DNA of 10,848 bases from Clavulina sp. PMI_390 (lineage: Eukaryota; Basidiomycota; Agaricomycetes; Cantharellales; Hydnaceae). Below the pieces are notes generated by a model. The model was not told where the DNA came from, made no database searches, and saw nothing but the letters and a program-made list of their open reading frames with translations. Positions 1 to 7,658 of this stretch are shown here, in pieces; within the stretch, counting starts at the first letter, position 1; each line of letters opens with the position of its first letter. The position numbers were made by a program, and so were the translations under genes. The DNA lies in contig WIDE01000280.1 in assembly GCA_015039315.1 (NCBI GenBank), positions 3,840 to 14,687 on the forward strand, written 5' to 3'.

Positions 1-29
1 AACTGAATTCGTTTCACGTCACTGAACAG
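1..29 (+). other. 3' end of an intron of the repeat polyprotein gene
   Basis: The first 29 bases end in CTGAACAG, a branch-like CTGA next to a CAG acceptor, and the coding frame begins cleanly at 30 with IESFFKR. That is the tail of a module A repeat, whose preceding part must lie in an exon left of the window. The donor is outside the window. Confidence 0.6.
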
Positions 30-2188
30 ATCGAGAGCTTCTTCAAGCGTGGGCTCGATGAGCGCTCCACTGGTGCTCTCACCAACATTGTCAAACAGGC
101 CCAGACTCTTTCGGCCGCTGACAAGGCTACCGTCAAGACTGCTCTTGTAAACAAGATTAGCACTCTCCAAACCCCATCGAAGCGACTTTCCTTCGGCGAC
201 GCGGCCGGCAAGGCGCTTGGTGGTCTGGCTAACGAGGGCGCCAAGACTGCTGTTGGTGGCCTGCTTAGCGACATCGAGAACCTGTTCCGACGTGATGACG
301 CCGAGCTGGAGGCCCGTGCACCTCTCTCTGCCACGGGCCTTGGCGGCTCATTGCTCTCTTCTGCCGCTGGTGGGGCGGCCTCTGGCTTGGTCGGTAACCT
401 GCTTGGAGAGATTGAGAGTCTCTTCCGACGTGACGATGCTGAACTCGAGGCTCGTGCACCCCTTTCAGCTACCAGCCTTGGTGGGTCACTTGTCTCATCT
501 GCCGCGGGTGGTGCTGCGTCTGGACTAGTTGGCAATTTGCTCAGCGAGGTTCGTCGTCTCTTCCATCTCTCATGATATCGAGTCCTAATATGTACGATTA
601 GATCGAGAGCTTCCTCAAGCGTGATGTTGGCCTGATCTTCCCAGATGGCAGTGTTCCCATTGTCCCTGTCATCCATGAAGGTGTCCCACTTGCGGCCCGT
701 GCTCCCTTATCCTCTACCAGCCTCGGAGGTTCGCTCCTTTCATCCGCGGCTGGCGGTGCTGCATCTGGACTCGTTGGCAACCTCCTTGGCGAGATTGAGA
801 GTCTCTTCCGCCGAGGGGTCACTGACGTCCATGATGAAGATCTCTATGTCAAGCGCGATGCCAGCGCCATCACCAGCATCATCAAGCAAGCGCAGACTCT
901 CCCCGCCTCAGACAAGGCTACAGTCAAGACTGCCCTGATGAACAAGATTGGCACACTCCAGGGCAAGCGTAGCTTAGTCTCGGAAGCCGTCCAAGGCCAT
1001 GTGAGCCTCAGATTTTATCCACGTTCTGTTATTGAACTGACAGCCCATGCCCCAGGCTGTGGACTTCTTGCCTCAACCTATCGAGCTTCTCTCTCGCTCA
1101 CCTCTCTCATCCACAAGCCTCGGCGGGTCCCTCCTATCCTCTGCCGCGGGTGGTGCTGCCTCTGGCTTGGTCGGGAACCTTCTTGGCGAGATCGAAAGCT
1201 TATTCCGCCGCGATATCGCCGACGGCCATGACGAGGAACTTTACGCCAAGCGTGACACTAGCTCTATCTCCAACATCATCAAGCAAGCGCAGACACTCTC
1301 TGCATCTGACAAGGCTACCGTCAAGACTGCCTTGATGAACAAGATTGGGACGTTGCAGGGCAAGCGTGATGTCGCTTCCACCTCCACCGGCACTGGTACT
1401 GGCACTGGCGCCCCATTCCCTTTCCCTAATCCAGTGAGTTTCTCTCCCGAACTCCATATTCCGTCAATATTCAATAAGCTCCCAATAACCCCTGCTCTAG
1501 CTTCTGACCACTCCACAGGTGACGCAGCCTGCGACAAGCTTGACTCCCGAGGAGATAGCCTCACTTTCGAGCCTCTTCTTTCGTTCTGTAGTCTCAACTC
1601 CTGAGGTTCGTGTGAGTTTTCATTCCAGTTTCATATTAGCTAAAATTCTAATGGCCCTTGGTGGAATTTTGCCTCAATCCCTTCAGCTCTCCGCTCGCTC
1701 TCCTCTCTCGTCCACGAGCCTCAGCGGGTCGCTCCTCTCTTCTGCTGCCGGTGGCGCTGCATCCGGGCTGGTTGGCAACCTGCTGGGCGAGATCGAGAGC
1801 TTCTTCCGCCGCGATGCCACCGAGGGTCATGCTGAGCTTCATGCCAAGCGCCTCTCTTTCGGCGACGCAGCTGGCAAGGCACTTGGCGGCCTTGCCAACG
1901 TCGGGGCAAAGAACGCTGTTGATGGGCTGCTAACAGACATCGAGAATCTGTTCCGACGCGGCGAGCCTGAGCTCGAGACTCGCGCACCTCTCTCAGCCAC
2001 CAGTCTCAGCGGATCTCTCCTGTCGTCAGCTGCGGGTGGTGCGGCGTCCGGCTTGGTCGGTAATCTGCTTGGCGAGATTGAAAGCCTCTTCAGACGGTCC
2101 GAGCAGCTTGAGTATGTTAGTTTCTCTTTGAGGCCCCGCCACAAACGCTAACCTATTCTGCCTCTTCAGGATTGACGAACTTGACTGA
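30..2188 (+). CDS. Kex2-processed repeat polyprotein (KEP-like), 5'-partial
   Basis: Predicted precursor of several short secreted peptides. Reconstructed exons are 30-548, 602-1000, 1056-1433, 1519-1611, 1687-2111 and 2170-2188 (TGA at 2186-2188), giving 610 visible residues; the start and any signal peptide lie upstream. All introns are phase 0 except the last (phase 2). The protein is built from modules ending in KR or RR: module A (six copies plus the tail of a seventh), B (three) and C (two). Between them lie acidic spacers such as DDAELEAR, GEPELETR and DIADGHDEELYAKR. No cysteine is seen, and a Thr-Gly run (about 1386-1409) precedes APFPFPNP. Dibasic ends with acidic spacers are the hallmark of fungal KEPs, whose repeats are released by the Golgi protease Kex2, as for Ustilago repellents and mating-factor precursors. 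That this gene is a KEP is inference. Uncertain splices: acceptor 1043 or 1055, donor 1606 or 1612; the 1612-1686 intron has no stop and could be retained. Peptide function is unknown. Confidence 0.8.
51..1367 (+). repeat. Module B: repeated amphipathic unit (3 copies)
   Basis: Copies lie at 51-185, 857-970 and 1254-1367. The shared sequence is I(V/I)KQAQTL followed by (S/P)A(A/S)DKATVKTAL(V/M)NKI and (S/G)TLQ, ending in KR. Two copies start with Asp straight after a KR; the first follows KR with GLDERSTG. The unit is Lys/Ala/Thr-rich, probably helical, and unrelated in sequence to module A. No function is recognised. Confidence 0.8.
186..1959 (+). repeat. Module C: repeated helical unit (2 copies)
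   Basis: Copies lie at 186-293 and 1852-1959. Each begins LSFGDAAGKALGGLAN right after KR and ends DIENLFRR. The two differ at a few residues (for example NEGAKTAVGG against NVGAKNAVDG). The Gly/Ala/Lys spacing suggests an amphipathic helix. The tail (D/E)IE(S/N)LFRR is shared with module A, which suggests A and C derive from one ancestor unit. Confidence 0.8.
318..2097 (+). repeat. Module A: repeated 38-residue peptide unit (6 copies + 1 partial)
   Basis: Copies lie at 318-431, 456-548 joined to 602-622 (split by an intron), 701-814, 1098-1211, 1699-1812 and 1984-2097, with a tail fragment at 30-50. Each begins APLS or SPLS just after a single Arg (EAR, ETR, AAR, LSR or SAR). It runs through the glycine-rich SSAAGGAASGLVGNLL and ends EIES(L/F)(F/L) followed by RR or KR. 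GAASG and GNLLG spacing gives a small glycine-zipper pattern, followed by an amphipathic acidic tail. This suggests a membrane-active or self-assembling peptide, which is inference. Confidence 0.85.
549..601 (+). other. Intron inside a module A repeat (GTTCGT donor)
   Basis: The frame before it reads GNLLSE and after it IESFLKR, which restores the module A sequence seen uninterrupted in other copies. Donor GTTCGT, branch-like CCTAAT near 583-588, acceptor TTAG. An in-frame TGA inside means it must be removed. The module A homology makes these borders the best-supported in the gene. Confidence 0.85.
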
Positions 2189-2807
2189 ACCTTATCTTTC
2201 AATCCCACTTCCCTCACCCTTGTCCATATTCCGATTTCCATCCCGAGTTGAAGTTGTTCTATGATTGTACCGCTGTTTTTCCCTTTTCGAAGCTTTGATA
2301 TACGTTCTCGTGTTTGGGGATTCTTTAGTAGTGGTGTTGACTGGGTGGTCACGCCTCCCCCATTGTACTGATCGTCCTTAGTACCTCAAATCGATCAATA
2401 CTTCAGGTGTCCATTTGGCGTCGGAAGGCCAGGTTCTGAGATCTCCTTCATCTGAAAGCTTCACACGCGCTCCACTAAACAAAACAGTCCAGATAGCTTG
2501 ATAGCCTCGAAGCAGATGAAGCCTCCCGATGCCCAATTATCAATATGAAGAGAGTAAACAGATGGATGGAATATATGGTTTGCAGCATTACAAGTCAACC
2601 AAATTAGATACGTCTGGATTCCAATTTCGTCCGCTTCTCAAAGCGGAGAATGCGACCAGGAGGTACAAGGCTGATTGCATTTGAGAAGTATATGTACACA
2701 ATCGTGCTATAAGTAATTCTGATAATTTGCGATGCGAGCCACAATGGTGAACATCCAAGAGGAGTTAGCGAGTAGCAGCAAGCGGGAAAAGTTTGCCTCA
2801 GTACGTG
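2189..2807. other. Convergent intergenic region
   Basis: This 619-base gap separates the stop of the repeat polyprotein (+) from the stop of the kinase-like gene (-). It should hold both 3' UTRs and terminators. I see no reading frame with family motifs, no clear AATAAA signal, no RNA gene and no long repeat. It starts with a T/C-rich stretch (about 2195-2290) typical of a fungal 3' UTR. Confidence 0.6.
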
Positions 2808-4810
2808 TCAGTTGCCCTTCTCGACAATACGACGGAGAAACTCGACAACCTCGTGCGTGCTGGCACAAGTCCCAGGTTCCATTGTTGTCATTCTCACGAG
2901 CAACGCCCAAAATTCGGATATCTGCGACTGGGGAATCTCAGTGATGAAATTGAATATCTCAGGCTGCGTCGGTGGCTGAGGAGGAGGCTCGTGCTGGATG
3001 GAATGGACGTGGCGCAGCTGCAAGTCTTCAGCAATATTATGGAATAAAGTGGCGTGATTTTGTAGCAGTGTGTGCTTGGGGGTTGATATTATTGCCAGAC
3101 CGAGAAACACCATCGCGCATGAGAACAGATCGCCGACCCTTGGAAACTGTGCTTGCGTGGGCATAATCGGCAAGATAGGTCGCATGTCCGTCAGCCATCC
3201 GTCGCTTACTTCATGGTGCCATAAACGATTGCAACCATAGTTCCATAACTGCATCTGATCCGACTCCTTGTGAAGAACAATGTTTGCCTATGTCAAGAGT
3301 ATATCAGATTTGTAACATCAGTTCAGCATTGAAGCGTGGTCACCCAGTGAATATCAGAGTGCACAATTCCGTTTTCATGCAGAAACTGGACCCCTTCTAT
3401 GATTTGCAGCATCTTGGAGCACCAGACGTCATCATCAAAGGTCATATCACATGAATTCCCCTTACCAAACGGAATTTAGACCTATTCTCCAGCACCTTAG
3501 ATGATCCATATGGAAAGTTGCGCGGAACAGTTGGAATGAAAGGATAGACTGTACACAACACCTGCGCGACTGGATCCCAGAAGATGCCCAGCAGTGGAAG
3601 GAGTGCCGGGTGACGATGAGAGAGCTGCGATGCAACAGCGATACTCTCGAAGAGGTTCTACCACGAACTTTAGAAGTAGTTCCTCCAAAAGAGATAGAAC
3701 ACACCTGGCGATATTCCCACACCTCTGTTGGAAATACTCCGGGCATTGGTTCAATTGGGACACAGACCGTGAGAGGGACGGACTCAAGAGTAACGTGGCA
3801 CATGCTCATTGAAGCCATTTGTGTGTATAGGGGGCCTTTATGGGAGGATCGATCGAGCCATAGTCGTGACGGAAAGTCTCCACTGTTGCGAGTGATAGCA
3901 ACAAAAAGACGGAACAGTGGAGTAATTTTGGGCCCACTGATATCGGAACAGCCGCGAAGCTCCTGGAACAAACGCGGTCAGTACATGGCGAGGACAGAAG
4001 GTAGGCGCGCACTTCATCAACGGCGTCAAGAAGTAAGCGACATGGCTTTCCCCGAAGTTCTGTCGCCGTCACCGACAGATCCGGGTCCCCAGCAAGCGCG
4101 TATAGCCAGACATCCACGGAGGTTGGCAATTTGAATGTTGTCGTCACTTGTTGAGACAATTCACGCCGAATACCGGTGATGGTAGCCATCAAAGGGACAA
4201 TGATGCTGGGAAGATAATACATATGCTATTCACGTTATTCAGGAGTGCTGAAACTCTTACGCTGAGCCTTCAAGATTATCCTGAGGAAATCTTTCGCTGG
4301 CACGCCACCTGATAATCTCCAAGCGTAGCTCTTCCATCCACAGGACAACTAAAGGGCCAATTTGCGAGCGAAACGCTTGTTGGATGAGGCGGTGATCCAT
4401 GTCTGGGATGTGTTCAACGATTCGGGTGAAGTCCTAAGCATGGTTCAATATAGTCAAGTTTATGAGTGCTTTGAGCCACTTACGATAGTCCAGTCTTCTG
4501 ATACTCCTAATAAAGCTTCCGAAAACAATACATAAGGGTCAATGGCTGGATCCAGAGGGGGGAGGTCATCTTCATGAATAAAGTCGCTATACAGTATAGT
4601 GAAAGTCTCCTTGTCGAGGGTGGAGTGCAGGGACACTCCGGAAGTTTTCTCTGAGATGTTTTTGAGACACAGACGGACAAATCCCCGCAGTCGCTCAGGA
4701 GCAGTACATTGCGGGATAGATTTCACTGGTGGTTGAGAGACTCTTTCTGCGAGGAGACGCTCCTCAGGTGACTGTGCTTCTTGTTTGTGCACAATTAGAT
4801 CAGGACTCAT
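2808..4810 (-). CDS. Degenerate kinase-like protein (probable pseudokinase), 7 exons
   Basis: Exons, 5' to 3': 4810-4484, 4433-4261, 4205-4013, 3962-3705, 3657-3466, 3412-3344 and 3287-2808, giving 563 residues. ATG at 4810 is chosen as the first in-frame ATG after an upstream stop, and the + strand paralogue's first exon has the same length. The first ~270 residues look helical (IGPLVVLWMEELRLEIIRW; RLLLDAVDE) and match no domain I can name. The C-terminal half follows a kinase fold: HPALLPLLGIF (after helix C), IIEGVQFLH then HSDIHWAN (catalytic loop, Asp and Asn present). After that, the DFG position reads NYG (LWNYGC), the APE position reads HHE, and GDLFSCAMVFLGL matches the DVYSFG helix. 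No beta-3 Lys is found, so catalysis is doubtful; a scaffold or regulatory role is inference. The splice junctions restore homology to the + strand paralogue throughout. Confidence 0.8.
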
Positions 4811-5171
4811 GGGGGCGTCTTTGTAGAAAAGTGGAGCTGGGCTACAGCCTGAGTGAGAGGGATCCGACAAGATTCAATGGAAACAATAGACCAAGACCTT
4901 CCAGGTGGCTGTGTGGCACTGTCACGTCACGGGCTTGAGAGGTACCTTGATTACAAAATGCTGTTTTAGGTAGCCTGATTTATCATTCTGTTCAGTTTTG
5001 TTCTGTTCTCAGGCCAGCTGTTTGTGTTGGTGTATTTGCATCATGTCAACCACAGCCACCAAGCTCAACCAACCACCGCATCGCCCGTCACAACGGTCAA
5101 ATTTAGGTTTTGCAACTTTTTTGGCGACTGCTTTCGGACTGCGAAGTGTCTCTCCCCTTGTGTGATACGTC
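4811..5171. promoter_or_regulatory. Bidirectional promoter region between two divergent paralogues
   Basis: The two start codons are 361 bases apart, back to back, so this gap must hold both promoters and 5' UTRs. A direct repeat GTCACGTCAC (4921-4930) contains a CRE-like TGACGT on the - strand, a possible bZIP site. On the - strand, a 12-codon-long upstream ORF including stop (5044-5009, MMQIHQHKQLA) would precede the - strand gene if transcription starts that far back. No convincing TATA box is seen and the region is not an obvious palindrome. Site roles are inference. Confidence 0.5.
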
Positions 5172-7161
5172 ATGGGCGTGGCGGCAAGCACAGGGAAACG
5201 TGATGAACCTAGGGAGGCAGACCACCTGGCCGTGCGGACAGAGTGCAGATCGCTAATCACGTCCTTTCCTCACTGCGAACCCCCGGGGATATATAGAAGC
5301 TATATTCGTCTATATTTCTACCGTTTTGCTGATGCACATGCGAGCTTATCACATCACTCGGCCCTTGACAAAGGATCCTTTACTATCCTTTACAATAACT
5401 TTGTCCAGGACACCCATCTTTCACCTCTCGAGGCGAGCATCAATCCATATGAACTATTTTGTCACGCTATTTCGCGAGTATCAGATAGCTGGACCATCGT
5501 AAGTTACCCAACTACTTGTTGCCGTGCTATGCTCGACCTCCATTAGGATTTCACCGAACTCGGTGACTGTGAAACTAGCGCTGAACTTCGCGCTGTGCAA
5601 CAAGCGTTTCGCTCGCACATTGGGCCTCTGGTCGTTCTTTGGTTAGAAGAGCTTCGCATGGAGATCATAAGGTGGCGAGCAGGTGAAAACCTTCCTCAAA
5701 CCACCGTCGGAAACTCAGCGTAATGTGTTCGCTCTCTCTCGAATGAATTTATTTCTAACGATCGTATTTAGGGTCGTTGAGTGTCTGGCGTTGTCAATCA
5801 GTTCAATTCGAAGCGGGTTTCTTCAACCTGTGATAAACATCTCCATGCACTCTTTATCGTTGGATGACTGGTTATATTCGATTGCCCGCGACTCAAACCT
5901 GTCGGCGACGGCAGCAGAGCTACGCGGAAGGCCATGCCGCTTACTCCTCGACAGCATTGATGAGGTGCAATTCCATCATTTATCGCTCAAGCTATCTCTA
6001 AACTGTCGTACATCTTTAGGCTCTTGGTCGCTCATCACAGTTAAATGAACCTAGATCTGCAGCTCTATTCCGACTCTTCATTAGTATCGTCCGGAATAGT
6101 GGAGATTTTCCTTCGCGATTGTGGCTAGATCCTTCATTGCTTAATGGAGCCTTATATGCGCAGATGGCTTCGATGCGCATGTATCATACCAGTATTGGAT
6201 CTGTTCGCGGGACCATCTGCCAACCCTTGGAACCGAATGTCATGGCCTTCTCGACCGAGATATGGGGATACCGACAGGCGAGTCTCGTTATCGCTGCTGA
6301 GTGAACAGTTCTGATTCAGGATATTAGAACTTCTTTGAGGGCATGGCGATCTCATCTCAAGTCTCTCGCCGAGATTCATCGCTAGTCCCACTACTTGGCG
6401 TCATTTGGGACCCACTGATACGAACTCTGTGTGTGGTTTACCCCTATATTCCCGCTATCCCAAGCAACTTCCCATTTGGCTCTCACGCTGTGCTTGAAAA
6501 CAAGATAAAATTCACTCTGGTAAGTTCATCGTGTGGCCTTCATGGGTTTTCTCAGTGATATATCGTATTCAAGATGCTGCGGATCGCCGAAGGAGTTCAG
6601 TTTCTCCATGATCACCAGGTTGTACACTCTGACATCCATTGGGTGAGCGACCTTCATTCTTGAATGCTTGATGGACCCTCTGATCTAGTGACTCCATAGC
6701 CAACGATCCTTATTCACGAAGAATCAGATCAAGTGCAACTCTGGAACTTTGGTTGTAACCGTTTATGGCACCACGAAATAAGTGACCCCTGGCTGACAGA
6801 CATGCAGCCGATCCTACCGACGCAAACGAGCCGCTTTCCAATGATTGGCGATCTATTCTCTTGTGGGATGGTCCTTCTTGGTCTGGCAATCGTTTCGGTT
6901 CCTCGGTCTGCATTTTCTGGGAATCGACTTGCCTTGTTCCACGAGATTGCTGAGGGATTACAAATGCGTCATATCAGGGTCATGCGAAACCGACCTCCTC
7001 GCCCACCACCAACCCAGCCCGAGGTTTTCGACCACATTAGCGAGATCCCGCAGTCTGAAATTGCCCATTTCTGGCAACTGCTGTTGAGAATGACCTCAAT
7101 GGACCCAGATACATGTCCCAAGATTCAAGAAGTGGTTCAATTTCTTCGTTATGTTATTTAG
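5172..7161 (+). CDS. Degenerate kinase-like protein (probable pseudokinase), 7 exons, paralogue of the divergent neighbour
   Basis: Exons: 5172-5498, 5547-5719, 5772-5964, 6020-6277, 6328-6519, 6574-6642 and 6700-7161, giving 557 residues. Exons 1-6 are 327, 173, 193, 258, 192 and 69 nt, exactly as in the neighbour at 2808-4810, with the same phases. ATG at 5172 is the only Met in exon 1 ahead of the conserved part. Matching segments include HSALDKGSFTILY, QQAFRSHIGPLVVLWLEEL, RNSGDFPSRLWLD, LVPLLGVIWDPL and AEGVQFLH. The catalytic loop is HSDIHW then PT after splicing, so the metal-binding Asn is Thr; the DFG position reads NFG (LWNFGC). There is no beta-3 Lys at TICQPLEP. The frame is otherwise intact, so it is probably expressed as a pseudokinase rather than dead. 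One intron (6278-6327) has a GC donor. A TATA-like ATATATAG (5289-5296) lies inside exon 1, and no in-frame ATG follows it there. Confidence 0.78.
6278..6327 (+). other. Putative GC-AG intron
   Basis: The frame reads WGYRQ up to 6277 and NFFEGMAISS from 6328, matching WEYRQ and NLFESIAVAS across the equivalent intron of the paralogue (3704-3658, donor GTGTGT). Here the donor is GCGAGT; the acceptor is ATTAG with TTCTGATTC as a likely branch site. No GT at this junction keeps the homology. Confidence 0.65.
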
Positions 7162-7658
7162 CATATTCCAATCGCCTCCAGCAAGTAACAATCACCGTTT
7201 TGAGTCTTTAGCAGCTCATTAAGGCTGCCCTCATCACATGTTGTTCAATCAGTCCCTTCACTATATAGAAACTAATGATATATCCTATCCGAGAATTTCT
7301 TTATGAGGACCACAAGCGGGTGGTGGCCTGAGCGGGTTCGCGCTCAACGGAGTGTGGCGCGGTATGGCATGTGGTCCCATGGTGTCTGAACCCTCATCTG
7401 CTATCTCATCCATCTATTCTTCTTGACTGTCACCGGAAAATTTATCTGGTACTAGCTATTCAAAGTCTTGCGCGGGTCACCATACCACTGCAAATAAACC
7501 AGATCTTGTGCTCTGGTAGACTATCACATTCTGAACGGATTCGACGTGTCGCCTGATCAAGGTAAAATGCTTGCTCTCTTCGCGCCCATACATGATGGAA
7601 ATGATTTGGATCATATTATTGACTGTATGCGCTATCCTACATTCGCAACATGTATGGA
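7162..7658. other. Convergent intergenic region
   Basis: This 497-base gap lies between the stops of the + strand kinase-like gene and the - strand kinase-like gene. It should hold both 3' UTRs. Short open frames here show no family motif. I see no RNA gene, long repeat or mobile-element end. Confidence 0.6.

Noticed and set aside
14..822. Long - strand open frames opposite the repeat gene (14-676 and 598-822)
   Set aside because: They are mirror frames of the repetitive coding strand. Their repetition follows from modules A-C, and only the + strand frame gives dibasic-bounded units and intron borders that restore the repeats.
217..938. Other + strand frames over the repeats (217-528, 645-938)
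   Set aside because: They are out of frame with the conserved module sequence, and synonymous changes in the real frame alter them.
1386..1409. GGCACT-type short tandem repeat as a microsatellite or CRISPR-like array
   Set aside because: It is only a few Thr-Gly codons within an exon, with no spacers; it is described with the coding gene.
3462..3787. The two longer - strand frames across 3787-3462 as the coding frame of the kinase-like gene
   Set aside because: The third frame gives LLPLLGIFWDP and NFPYG, matching the paralogue, once the intron 3704-3658 is removed. The other frames give no homology.
3594..4134. + strand open frames at 3594-3812 and 3610-4134
   Set aside because: They lie opposite exons 3-5 of the - strand kinase-like gene, whose frame matches its paralogue. 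The + frames have no family motif.
5009..5260. - strand ORF of 83 codons in the divergent promoter
   Set aside because: It overlaps the start of the + strand gene and its protein has no motif. Only its short terminal part is noted as a possible upstream ORF.
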